In this document: one piece after another, positions 17,792 to 26,187 of the stretch | Position numbering within the stretch: position 1 is the first letter of the stretch | Layout: each line of letters opens with the position of its first letter | NCBI RefSeq assembly: GCF_017741815.1 | Contig: NZ_JAGHMF010000034.1 | Coordinates: forward strand, 1-64,000 | Origin: Rhizobium sp. 16-488-2b | GTDB lineage: Bacteria; Pseudomonadota; Alphaproteobacteria; Rhizobiales; Rhizobiaceae | Length of the DNA stretch: 64,000 bases | Direction: 5' to 3' | Notes under the pieces: generated by a model | Seen by the model: the letters and a program-made list of their open reading frames with translations, nothing else | Told to the model about the DNA's origin: nothing | Databases searched by the model: none | Translations under genes and position numbers: made by a program

Positions 17792-19750
17792 CTATCTACT
17801 TCTGGCGCCTTGGCGGATAACCACCAGGATAAAGTACGGGCATCCAATAAATGCCGCCAGAACGCCCGCTGGGATTTCATAGGGAAAGTCGACACTTCTG
17901 CCGATCCAGTCTGCGAGTGTCATCAGCAGACCTCCGATGATGCTTGACATCAACATGAAGGATCCTGGGCCTTTTGGGTGGGCCATGCGTGCCATGTGTG
18001 GCGCCATAAGGCCGACAAAGCTCAGCGGTCCGACAATGAGCGTAGCAGCCGCAGTCAGCGCGGCGGAAAACAACATCAGCGTTGCGCGAACGCGCACCGG
18101 TCGCATGCCGATCGATCGAGCGAGTGCGTCGCCCATCGGCAGGATCTCGATCCAACGCCGGAACAGAGGAGAAAGCAGAAGCGCGAGGCTGGCAATCGCA
18201 GCGGCGATGGTTGCGACCAAGCCGGTGGCGCGAAACGTCGGCCCCATCGTCCACGCGAGAACGTATGTTGCTCGCGGATCGCCACTGGCGACGATGACTG
18301 ATATGACCGAGGTGACCAATGCGCCTACCGCCACGCCTGCGAGCATGACCGGGCCAGGCGCAAAGTTGTGACGCCCGGCGACAAAGAGGATGGTGGCCAG
18401 CGCAAGTAGCGCGCCGATAATGCCGCCTGCCAACGGCATGACCGGTGAGCTTGTGCCGCCAAGGAACAGGGCTGCGATTATGCCCAAGCCAGCACCACCG
18501 CTCACGCCCAGACCTTCGGGACTTGCCATGGGGTTTCTCGCAATGGCTTGCAGGACAGCTCCGGCCAGCGCCAACATGGCGCCGGCAGCTACAGATGTGA
18601 GAACGCGTGGCCAACGGCCGTGCACGAGAACCGAAACGTCGATGGCGTCGGAAAAGGCATGCTCGGTCAGCGATAAGCTTGCAACCACGACCATCAGTAC
18701 GATTGAGAGCGGCAGTGGAAGGTTTCTGGTGATCGGCGCCATCGTCTGATGCGCGCGTTCGGCGGTCGGCTGAAATGGAGCGGAGGGCACCTTGCGCAGC
18801 ATGAACAACATTGCGAGCGCGCCAGCGAGTGCGGTGATCGTTCCTGTCGGTACTTCTCCTATGAAGGGCGTGACGAACAGCACGATGCCATCTGCCAACA
18901 GTAGCAGAGCGCCACCTACCAGCGCTGCCCAGACGAGCCGCTGCGGCAGTGTCCGTGCGCCTGCGAGGCGCGCGATATGCGGGGCAGCTAGGCCGATGAA
19001 TGCGATGACCCCGGCGCGGGAGACGACCATCGCCGACAACATCGTTGCCAGAAAGAGAACGGCGAGACGCAACTTTGAGGGGGATATCCCGAGGCTTCGG
19101 GCGCCGGCGTCATCAAGTCCTGCAATGGCGAGCGGTCGAACGAAAAACAGGAGCGCCGGGATTAGTACCAGCATCCGCAATGAAAGTGCGGCGGCATCCG
19201 AGAAGTCGTTCTGGATAAGCGAGCCACTTCCCCAGATAAATACGCTTCGCAGGTACTCGTGGTGGAACAGCGCCATGACGACCGATGCTGAGCCGGCCGC
19301 AAAGCTGACGATCATGCCCGCCAGAAGCAGCGTGACTGGGGCATAACCGCTCCTGGCCGCAAGTCCGCAAACGAGAGCGACGGCCGCCAATGCGCCAACG
19401 ACGCCTGCAAGTTCGCGCTGCTCGGCAGAGACGCTGGCAACGGTGAGGGATGCGACCGTGATTGCCAGTTGAGCACCCGAGAGAACGCCGAGCGTCGAAG
19501 GCTCGGCTAGCGGATTTTTCAGGAGTTGCTGGAAGATCGCACCCGTAAAGCCGAGCGCCGTCCCCGCGAGCACGGCAACCGCCATGCGTGGTAGCAAGGA
19601 GAAGTGCACATACGCTTGGCCGAACAGTGTAACATCTGGATAGAGAAGCGCTTGGAGTAGGCGATCCGGCGAGACGTACCTTAGTTGTGCCAGGAAGCAG
19701 AGAGCAAGCGCTATTAGCATCGCCAGGCAATAAGCGCGGGGAGGCGTCAC
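17792..19750 (-). CDS. Second fused FecCD permease (FhuB-like)
   Basis: A 652-residue double FecCD permease. Half one includes LPRMAVAVLAGTALGFTG, LKNPLAEPSTLGV and GVIAFIGLAAPHIARL; half two includes WPRVLTSVAAGAMLALAG, ARNPMASPEGLGV and PLSFVGLMAPHMARM. It is clearly homologous to the permease at 10535-12502 but diverged, so this is not a recent duplication. The start is uncertain: GTG 19750 lies 10 nt after the binding-protein stop with AGGAT upstream, while TTG 19768 would overlap that stop. It ends the FecI-FecR-receptor-binding protein-permease operon, which lacks an ATPase gene. Confidence 0.85.
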   Translation of the reverse strand: MTPPRAYCLAMLIALALCFLAQLRYVSPDRLLQALLYPDVTLFGQAYVHFSLLPRMAVAVLAGTALGFTGAIFQQLLKNPLAEPSTLGVLSGAQLAITVASLTVASVSAEQRELAGVVGALAAVALVCGLAARSGYAPVTLLLAGMIVSFAAGSASVVMALFHHEYLRSVFIWGSGSLIQNDFSDAAALSLRMLVLIPALLFFVRPLAIAGLDDAGARSLGISPSKLRLAVLFLATMLSAMVVSRAGVIAFIGLAAPHIARLAGARTLPQRLVWAALVGGALLLLADGIVLFVTPFIGEVPTGTITALAGALAMLFMLRKVPSAPFQPTAERAHQTMAPITRNLPLPLSIVLMVVVASLSLTEHAFSDAIDVSVLVHGRWPRVLTSVAAGAMLALAGAVLQAIARNPMASPEGLGVSGGAGLGIIAALFLGGTSSPVMPLAGGIIGALLALATILFVAGRHNFAPGPVMLAGVAVGALVTSVISVIVASGDPRATYVLAWTMGPTFRATGLVATIAAAIASLALLLSPLFRRWIEILPMGDALARSIGMRPVRVRATLMLFSAALTAAATLIVGPLSFVGLMAPHMARMAHPKGPGSFMLMSSIIGGLLMTLADWIGRSVDFPYEIPAGVLAAFIGCPYFILVVIRQGARSR

Positions 19751-19760
19751 GAATGGGATC

Positions 19761-20651
19761 CTACGCAAAACCAAGGGCCTTTCGAAGAACGACAGCAAAT
19801 CGCATTGCTGATGGGAACGCCCCGAACACCCAGGTGGGCGGAATGGTGGCGACATCGCCGCGCTGTACTGCAGGCAGTGACTGCCAGAGCGCGCTTTTAA
19901 GAAATGCGTCCGGCGGGCCGGGTTCGATGATCAGCAATCGCGCCTCCGGATACCTGGCGATGGCGTCGAGGCCGCCGGTCGCAAAGCCCCAATTGTTTGT
20001 GGGCTCGTGCCACGCGTTGGTGATGCCGATCTTTGCCAACACGTCGTCGAACAGGCTTCCGGCGCCATAGACGTCGATCACGCGATCATCGGTGAACTTG
20101 ACGATCAGGAGAGGGCGTCCGTCGTAGGCGCTCATCTCCGCCTTGATGGCGGCAAGCCTCGCGTAACTGCGATCAAGAAACGCTTCGGCCGCCGAGGATC
20201 TACCGATACGCTGGCCAATCGCGATCAACGCCTCGTGCGATCGTCGCAAGGGCTGTTGTTCAGCCGTATAAAGTGGCAGCGCCATGGTGGGCGCGATGTC
20301 CTGCAATCGCGCTTGAGAGACGCCATAATCGGCCTGCGACAAGATCAGGTCCGGTTGCAACGACCTCAGCAGCTCCATATTGGGCCATGAACGCAGACCG
20401 AGATCGACCGTGCCTTTTGGAAGCGCCGGCACGACAACGCGGTCACCGTAAAGCGGCGCTTCCGCGACAGCCTGCGGTGCGACGTCGATCGCAACAAGAC
20501 TTTCGGCCCAGCCCCAATCCAGGACCGCGATCTTGGGGATAGAGGGCGCGGCCGAGGCGACACGCGGCATCATGAACGCCGCGAACGCGGCGGCAAATTG
20601 CCGCCGCGTCAGTTGACCGGGATAAGGTTGGCGCTGCTTCGCCACTGTCAC
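19761..20651 (-). CDS. Siderophore-binding periplasmic protein (FhuD-like), second system
   Basis: A binding protein of 296 residues with a twin-arginine-like signal (TRRQFAAAF; cleavage near ASAAP). Class III landmarks are KIAVLDWGWAESLVAI, LRSLQPDLILSQADYG and ITNAWHEPTNNWGF; the last mirrors the NAWTRESNYWGF segment of the other FhuD-like protein. The start GTG 20651 overlaps the receptor stop as GTGA, which decides between several in-frame starts. It would deliver the ligand of the STN receptor to the fused permease encoded next. Confidence 0.85.
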   Translation of the reverse strand: MTVAKQRQPYPGQLTRRQFAAAFAAFMMPRVASAAPSIPKIAVLDWGWAESLVAIDVAPQAVAEAPLYGDRVVVPALPKGTVDLGLRSWPNMELLRSLQPDLILSQADYGVSQARLQDIAPTMALPLYTAEQQPLRRSHEALIAIGQRIGRSSAAEAFLDRSYARLAAIKAEMSAYDGRPLLIVKFTDDRVIDVYGAGSLFDDVLAKIGITNAWHEPTNNWGFATGGLDAIARYPEARLLIIEPGPPDAFLKSALWQSLPAVQRGDVATIPPTWVFGAFPSAMRFAVVLRKALGFA

Positions 20652-23131
20652 CAGCTGTACTTCAACGTGGCGTATACGGTGCGCCCTTCGCCCCAATAGC
20701 ATCCGGTCGCCGCAATGCAGGTCGACACGTATTTGCGGTCGAACAGATTGCTGACGTTGATCGATGCCTTCAGGCCCTCAAGCTTCGGGTTGGCCTTGCC
20801 GAAATCGTAGCGCACGGCGGCGTCGAAGACGGTATAGCTCGGGATGTCGAACTTGTTGGCATTGTCGCCGAATGTCTGGCCCGTGTAGCGCGCGCCGGCG
20901 CCGAGGCTCAGGCCGTCCCAGTTGGTCGAGCTCTGCAAGGCGTAGTCGAGCCAAACGGACGCCTGGTTGCGCGGCACGAAGGCAAAGCGGTTGCCTTCGT
21001 TGCTGACGCCGGCGGCATTCGGATTGTCCTTGGTGATTTCGCTGTCCGTATAGGCGTAGGAGGCGATCACCGAGAAGGCATCGCTCAGCTCGGCCTTTCC
21101 TTCGATCTCGATGCCCTTCATCGTGACCTGGCCCGTCTGGACCCGGAAATTCGTATTGATCGGATCTGGCGACAGCACATTGTCTTGCGTGAGGTGATAT
21201 GCGGACAGCGTGACGAAGCTGTTCATGCCGTCAGGCTGGTATTTCACGCCGACTTCGAACTGCTCGCCCGTCGTTGGATTGAAGGCATTTCCGAACCGAT
21301 CCGTACCGCTGGCGGGGTTGAAGGACGTCGAGTAGCCCGCGTAGGGCGAGATTCCATTGTCGAAATTGTAGACGATGCCTGTCTTCCAGGTGAAACGCCC
21401 GTCGGTCTGATCGACAAGGGTGTTGGACGAAGTTGTCCGCGTCCGCGTATCGGTGTTGGCCCAGTCGTAGCGGCCACCGATGGAAAACGCGAAGCGGTCC
21501 CACTCGATCTGGTCTTGGGCATAGATGCCGAGCTGGCTGCGATGTTGGTCGATCCTCGTCGCGATAGGCGGCCTCGTGACCGTGCTGGCGCCGTAGTTGG
21601 GATCGTAGGCGTTGAACGGCGTCAGGATGCCCGCGAGCGCGGATTCCTCGTAGCGGCTGCTTTCGTAGGAGTAGTCGAGCCCGAAGAGAGCGGTGTGTTC
21701 AAGCGCGCCGGTCGAAAACTTGGCAACGGCCTGGTTGTCGACGGTGACCGCGCGCGCACTTTCCGGGAAAGCCCAGGCATAGCGATAGAAGCCTGCGGGA
21801 TTGCACACCGCGGTCGGGCAATAGGGCTGGACGCGCTGCGTGTCGGTTCCGATATAGGAATAACGCAGGTTCTGGCGAACGGTCCACGTATCATCGAACT
21901 CGTGCTCGAATTCGTATCCGACCGAGGCTTGGTCGCTCTTGTAATAGTCATAGCCGGGTTCGCCGGGAAAGGCGCCGCGCGACAACTCGGGATAAATGCT
22001 GGTGTAGAGCGTGCCATTCGCGGGCAAGGCCGGTGCGCCGCCGCCGCCCGGCGAATAGATCTTCTGGTAGTCGGCGTGCACCGTGAGGGATGTGGCTGCG
22101 TCCGGCTGGAACGTGAACGACGGCGCGATGTAGGCCTTCCGCTCCTTGACGAAATCGTACTGCGTGTCGGTGATGCGGCCAACGCCAACGATGCGGTAAA
22201 GGAAGGCATCGTTATCGCCAACCGGGCCGCCGAGATCGAACGCCGTCTGGACACGGTTGTCGGTGCCAAGTTGCAGTTCGACCTCGTTCTTGGCCGTTGC
22301 GCTCGGTCGCTTCGACACCATGTTGATCAGGCCACCGGGCTCGCCTTGGCCATAAAGGACGGACGATGGGCCCTTGAGGACTTCTGCGCGCTCGAGGCTG
22401 TAGGGTTCCACGCGTGGCTGCGCATAGCCACGCGAGCCGAATGGCAAGCGCAGGCCGTCGAGATAACGCCCTGGGCGGAAACCGCGGATGGTGAACCAGT
22501 CATAGCGGGAATCGTCACCATACTGGCTGATGACGCCGGGCGTATAGCGCAGCGCCTGCGTCAGCGTCGCGGAACCTTGTGCCGTCATCTGATCCCTGGT
22601 GACCACGTTGATGGCCTGCGGTGTCTCCTTGAGCGATGTGTCTGTCTTTGTTCCGGTCGCGCTCTGTCTGGCAACAATACCGTCGACGGGGCCGAGTGCA
22701 TTCTCGCCGCTCACGCTGATTGGCTGAAGCATGGTCGACCCATCCGAGGGAGCAACACTGACGCCTCCGGCCGGGTTGACCAGGACGACGGTATTCGCTG
22801 ACGAGAAGCGGTAGGACAGACCCGTTCCAGCCAGAAGTCGAGAGAGCCCGGCTTCTGCCGGCATGTCACCCGAGAGCCCTGACGAGCGCAGGTTGCCAGG
22901 CATTGCCCCGTCGAAAACGACGTCGACGCCTGTGATCGATGAGTAGCGGACGAGTGCAGCCGATAGCGACTGACTCGGTATCGAGAATTGATAGGTTTTG
23001 CCGGCAGTCTGGGCATGAAGCGTCGTTGCGGCAGCAAGCGGCAAAAAGACGACACTAGTCGCAAGAAGAGCGCCACGTGCCATCTTCAGTTTGCTTCGAC
23101 GATCTCTTCCGAAATAGTTCAACACAGACAC
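20648..23131 (-). CDS. TonB-dependent siderophore receptor with N-terminal STN signalling domain (FecA/FoxA type)
   Basis: Outer-membrane receptor and signal transducer of 827 residues. The signal peptide ends near LHAQT (residue 41). The secretin/TonB N-terminal (STN) domain spans about 45-120 (FSIPSQSLSAALVRYSSITG, then FDGAMPGNLRSSGL). The plug has ETPQAINVVTRDQM, RGFRPGRYLDGLR, ERAEVLKGPSSVLYG and GGLINMVSKRP. The barrel ends in ATLKYSW. The STN domain contacts FecR in the periplasm on ligand binding. The fecR-like and fecI-like genes directly upstream complete a cell-surface signalling set. Ferrichrome/ferrioxamine receptors look most similar in the plug, but the ligand is unproven. Confidence 0.92.
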   Translation of the reverse strand: MSVLNYFGRDRRSKLKMARGALLATSVVFLPLAAATTLHAQTAGKTYQFSIPSQSLSAALVRYSSITGVDVVFDGAMPGNLRSSGLSGDMPAEAGLSRLLAGTGLSYRFSSANTVVLVNPAGGVSVAPSDGSTMLQPISVSGENALGPVDGIVARQSATGTKTDTSLKETPQAINVVTRDQMTAQGSATLTQALRYTPGVISQYGDDSRYDWFTIRGFRPGRYLDGLRLPFGSRGYAQPRVEPYSLERAEVLKGPSSVLYGQGEPGGLINMVSKRPSATAKNEVELQLGTDNRVQTAFDLGGPVGDNDAFLYRIVGVGRITDTQYDFVKERKAYIAPSFTFQPDAATSLTVHADYQKIYSPGGGGAPALPANGTLYTSIYPELSRGAFPGEPGYDYYKSDQASVGYEFEHEFDDTWTVRQNLRYSYIGTDTQRVQPYCPTAVCNPAGFYRYAWAFPESARAVTVDNQAVAKFSTGALEHTALFGLDYSYESSRYEESALAGILTPFNAYDPNYGASTVTRPPIATRIDQHRSQLGIYAQDQIEWDRFAFSIGGRYDWANTDTRTRTTSSNTLVDQTDGRFTWKTGIVYNFDNGISPYAGYSTSFNPASGTDRFGNAFNPTTGEQFEVGVKYQPDGMNSFVTLSAYHLTQDNVLSPDPINTNFRVQTGQVTMKGIEIEGKAELSDAFSVIASYAYTDSEITKDNPNAAGVSNEGNRFAFVPRNQASVWLDYALQSSTNWDGLSLGAGARYTGQTFGDNANKFDIPSYTVFDAAVRYDFGKANPKLEGLKASINVSNLFDRKYVSTCIAATGCYWGEGRTVYATLKYSW

Positions 23132-23230
23132 TTACGCCCCCTTGGAAACAAAGTCGGACCCCGGCAATGCGGGGTTTCAAAAAGGGGACGAACGGTGGTG
23201 GAAAAAACCTGAGTGCGTTTTGAAATATTT

Positions 23231-24169
23231 TTATCGCGGATAGATCAGCGCCAGCCAAGGAGAATAGGTATCAACGCGGATCGGCAGTCCGTGCTGCAGT
23301 GTCTGAAGAATGTTGCCGGCCCGTCTGACATCGACGATCAACGTTATCGGCCGTCTTGCAAGCGCGCTATCCATGACGATCATCTTGCCGCGGCGCCATT
23401 TCGACAATGCGTGAACAGCGTCTTCCAGGGGCGTCGAGATGAAGACGAGCTTGCCGTCGCGCCACGAAAGCCGGGATCCGATATCCGTGTCGGACGGCTT
23501 TGAAATCCTGTCGTTGGCAAACACGACGGATTGGCCTGCCTGTACCTCGGTGGCCTCAAACGGCGAGGACACATGGACGGAATGTTCGGCGACAGCGACG
23601 ATGATGCGGTCGTCTTCTTCGGAGACAGAGAACTGCGTTCCGAGCGCAACCGTTTTCAGTGGCCCGGCGTTGACGACAAAGGGGCGAGAGCTTTCGCTTG
23701 CGACCGTGAAAAATGCCTCTCCCTCGACAAGTGTGACGGCGCGCTGTGTCGCCGTGTAGGTCAGGGAGATTGCGGACGCGGTGGAGAGTTCAGCGGTCGA
23801 CCCATCCGGCAGAGTGACTGTTCGGGTCTCGCCTTTTCCTGTCCTGAAGTCTGCGGGAAGGGGGCGCATGTAAGCGGCCGTGGCCAAGGCGGATGAGGCG
23901 ACGACCACGAGCGCACCGCCCGACTTGAGAAGCTTTCGGCGCGACAGGCGTTCTGATCCCGATTTGTCGGGCACCATGCCGGCGCCGAGCCATAGGCGTT
24001 CAATGTCGGCATAGGCTGCGGCGTGCGAAGGGTCGGCCTGCAGCCATGCCCTGAAATCCGCCAGATCATTTGGAGTCGCACCGTCATCCAGCAACCGCGC
24101 AAACCATTCGGCGGCGCTTCGCGAGACATCGACGGGTGTCTGCTGTGAGTTTCCGATGGGTTCGTGCAT
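23231..24169 (-). CDS. FecR-family anti-sigma/sigma regulator
   Basis: Inner-membrane signal relay, 312 residues from ATG 24169 (a GTG nine bases upstream is possible). The N-terminal cytoplasmic part (about 1-75) has the sigma-binding region WFARLLDDGATPNDLADFR and HAAAYADIERLW. A single membrane segment (about 84-101) is preceded by a twin-arginine motif SRRKLLK (76-82). The periplasmic FecR domain follows (GETRTVTLPDGSTAELSTAS and GEAFFTVA), then a C-terminal STN-like segment that meets the receptor's STN domain. It lies between fecI and the receptor gene, the usual order. The Arg-Arg motif suggests Tat-dependent insertion. Confidence 0.9.
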   Translation of the reverse strand: MHEPIGNSQQTPVDVSRSAAEWFARLLDDGATPNDLADFRAWLQADPSHAAAYADIERLWLGAGMVPDKSGSERLSRRKLLKSGGALVVVASSALATAAYMRPLPADFRTGKGETRTVTLPDGSTAELSTASAISLTYTATQRAVTLVEGEAFFTVASESSRPFVVNAGPLKTVALGTQFSVSEEDDRIIVAVAEHSVHVSSPFEATEVQAGQSVVFANDRISKPSDTDIGSRLSWRDGKLVFISTPLEDAVHALSKWRRGKMIVMDSALARRPITLIVDVRRAGNILQTLQHGLPIRVDTYSPWLALIYPR

Positions 24170-24217
24170 ATTTTTCACGGTTCCCGCCCGTCCATGTGTG
24201 ATCCGGTCATCGTTTGA

Positions 24218-24730
24218 TTAGTTGTTTGACAGCATCTCGCTTCGCAAACGTTCAAGCGCAACCACCATATGGCTGAAGACGGTCTTTGGGGAAATCCCGA
24301 GATGGGTGCCGATCTCCGCATAGGTGAGGCCATCGACGCGAGACATCAAGAAGACCTGTCTGGCGCGGGGCGGCATATCGTCGATGATAGCGGATATGCG
24401 CCTCAACTCGTGTATCCCAATCGCGATTTGCTCGGCAGATGGGGAAGGGTCAGATACCGCCTCCAATCCATCAATGCCATCCACGAATGGGGCGATCCTG
24501 TTGCGCCGTTGATGGTCGAGGGCGAGATTGCGACCTGTCGTCATGAAATAGCCAGCGAGGTCAGCGACCTCTCGCAACAACGACCGCCGCTCCCAAAATC
24601 GAAGAAAGGTGTCCTGCAACAAGTCCGCGGTCGTCGCCGGGCATCTAACTCGCCGGTAGATGACGGCCGAAAGGCGCGTTCGCACATTCATGAAAGTGTC
24701 GAGAATTTCGGGGCGATGAGCGCTGGTCAT
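24218..24730 (-). CDS. fecI: ECF sigma factor, FecI type
   Basis: RNA polymerase sigma factor of 170 residues. Region 2 includes DLLQDTFLRFWERR and YFMTTGRNLALDHQRRNRI; region 4 includes MPPRARQVFLMSRVDGLTYAEIGTHLGISPKTVFSHM. In FecI-type systems the factor is released by FecR when the outer-membrane receptor is loaded, and it drives the receptor operon. Here fecI, fecR, receptor, binding protein and permease run in one direction, so the factor probably transcribes the genes behind it. Its own promoter would lie in 24731-24830, where an AATCA-type inverted repeat is found. Confidence 0.9.
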   Translation of the reverse strand: MTSAHRPEILDTFMNVRTRLSAVIYRRVRCPATTADLLQDTFLRFWERRSLLREVADLAGYFMTTGRNLALDHQRRNRIAPFVDGIDGLEAVSDPSPSAEQIAIGIHELRRISAIIDDMPPRARQVFLMSRVDGLTYAEIGTHLGISPKTVFSHMVVALERLRSEMLSNN

Positions 24731-25063
24731 GGAAGGCTGCTACCATCCGGAGGCAGATCAGCGCAATGTTAAAGTTGATTGCGATAATCATATTTGTTTG
24801 CGCAACCCATTCGCCACGTTGCTCACTGGTTTCTTCAGAGGCCGGTAGTTCCCGTTCGTCGTGCCGCGCGGCTTAAGCTTGGGGACGAAATCCAGGGACG
24901 CGATATGTCATCTCGTCGATAAAGATTCGCTCCGTATGATAGGGTCAATCAGTGGTCCCGGTCGGGAATACCAAGCCGAAGGTGCTGGCCTTCGCCGCCG
25001 GACGACGGATTCCTTGGGTTGGCGGCGAGCGCTCCATTGTACAACGTCTTGCGGGGAATATTG
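24731..25063. other. Intergenic region upstream of fecI
   Basis: No gene is supported. It holds the leftward fecI promoter region, with an AT-rich segment at 24765-24800 and the inverted repeat at 24776-24790. The rest lies beyond the 3' end of the LacI-type gene (25064) and shows no clear terminator. Confidence 0.5.
24776..24790. promoter_or_regulatory. Candidate iron-regulator site upstream of fecI
   Basis: TGATT and AATCA form an inverted repeat with a 5-nt spacer. The longer segment 24777-24795 contains GATAATCAT and matches 13 of 19 bases of the classical Fur consensus by eye. It lies about 46 nt before the fecI start. Rhizobia mostly use RirA and Irr for iron and a Fur homologue for manganese, so which protein binds is open. 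Confidence 0.35.
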
Positions 25064-26101
25064 CTAGGCCGAGTGTCTAAGGATGATCTCGGCGTTGAGC
25101 AAGACCTGTTCGGGCTCCGTCGTTCTGGCGCCCTCGATCTCCTGATCCATCTTTTGCAGCAACAGCTGCATCGCAATGCGGCCAATGTCGTTGTAGCTCT
25201 GTGCGACAGTAGTGATCGGCGGGCACGCATAGCGCGACAGGGGATGGTCGTCATGGCCGGCGATGCGCAGACTGCAATCGGGCGTGCGGCCAATTTTCAC
25301 GCCGGCCTGAAACGCCGCGGCAATGGCGCCGAATGCCACGCGGTCATTGGCGCAAAGCACGGTTGCGGTGGGGAAGCCGCCTCCTTCCAGAATGCGCTTC
25401 GTTTCGTCATAGCCAAACTTCTCGAAGTCCCAGCCGGCAGCTCTCTCAATCGGCAGCACGATCGGCTCCATCCGAAGCTCGGTCATCGCCTCGACATAGG
25501 CCGTCTCGCGGGTTGATGCGTTGGTGTTGACCGGCGGCATGCCGAGATAGCACGGCGGCTCTCCCGAACGGCACAGATAGTCCACGATCAGCTGGAAGCT
25601 CTGGCGGTTGTTGGTACCGACAAAGGGAGAGACGTCGTCCAGTGGCGAATCCACGAAGATCAACGGGATCGACGCAGACAGCGTAAGCAATGTCTCGTGA
25701 TGTGATTGCACCCCGAGCGGCGCGATGATGGCGCCCGCGACGTTCATAGATTTCAGCGTTTCGATCGCGCGCGCTTCCATCAGGGCATTGCCATCTGACG
25801 ACAGCACGAAGGCGAGAAAGCCCGCATCGTTGGCGATCAGCTCGACCCGGCGCGTCAGCGCCATGTAGAACGGGTCGGTCGAGTTGGGAATGATGATCCC
25901 GATGATGTTGCTGCGCCGGCGATTGAGATTGACGGCAAAGAGGTTGGGACGGAAGCCGCTATCCTTGAGCGCGGCCTCGATGATATCGCGGGTCTTGCGC
26001 CGCACGGAGCTCGGGTCGTTGAAGTACTTCGAGACGGTCGGCCGCGACAGGCCGACATACTCGGAAAAGTCTTCCATCGTTCTGATCGGCCTGTCTGACA
26101 A
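25064..26101 (-). CDS. LacI-family transcriptional regulator of the tagatose/hexitol locus
   Basis: A repressor of 345 residues. The DNA-binding domain reads MEDFSEYVGLSRPTVSKYF with hinge NLFAVNLNRRRSNIIGIIIPN; the sugar-binding core includes STDPFYMALTRR, APLGVQS, PLIFVDSPLDD and VLCANDRVAFG. The start is inferred at TTG 26101, giving MSDRPIRTMEDF, with GAGTGG about 8 nt upstream; an ATG at 26077 would begin inside helix 1. It is downstream of the GatZ-like and kinase genes on the same strand, and a LacI-type palindrome (26124-26138) sits just upstream, suggesting autoregulation. The effector is probably the imported hexitol or ketose. Confidence 0.85.
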   Translation of the reverse strand: MSDRPIRTMEDFSEYVGLSRPTVSKYFNDPSSVRRKTRDIIEAALKDSGFRPNLFAVNLNRRRSNIIGIIIPNSTDPFYMALTRRVELIANDAGFLAFVLSSDGNALMEARAIETLKSMNVAGAIIAPLGVQSHHETLLTLSASIPLIFVDSPLDDVSPFVGTNNRQSFQLIVDYLCRSGEPPCYLGMPPVNTNASTRETAYVEAMTELRMEPIVLPIERAAGWDFEKFGYDETKRILEGGGFPTATVLCANDRVAFGAIAAAFQAGVKIGRTPDCSLRIAGHDDHPLSRYACPPITTVAQSYNDIGRIAMQLLLQKMDQEIEGARTTEPEQVLLNAEIILRHSA

Positions 26102-26123
26102 ACGCGCGTCCCACTCATTCTTA

Positions 26124-26138
26124 TTTAATCGATTGAAA
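26124..26138. promoter_or_regulatory. LacI-type operator upstream of the regulator gene
   Basis: TTTAATCGATTGAAA is a palindrome with one mismatched pair around AATCGATT. It has the central CG that LacI/GalR-family operators share. It lies 23 nt upstream of the proposed TTG start and supports that start, because the longer reading frame would put the operator inside the coding region. Confidence 0.6.
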
Positions 26139-26187
26139 TTGTTGATGCAGTTCAATCAAAACTTTTGCGCCGGCGCAAGCCGCGCCT

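Noticed and set aside
10535..19750. Recent duplication of the two fused FecCD permeases
   Set aside because: The two proteins share only family motifs; their sequences between motifs differ throughout, which points to old paralogues or separate acquisition.
21185..22801. A 538-codon rightward open frame opposite the STN receptor gene
   Set aside because: It is antisense to a receptor with full domain evidence. Long stop-free antisense frames are common in GC-rich DNA, and its translation has no recognisable motif and a skewed Arg/Asp/Val composition.
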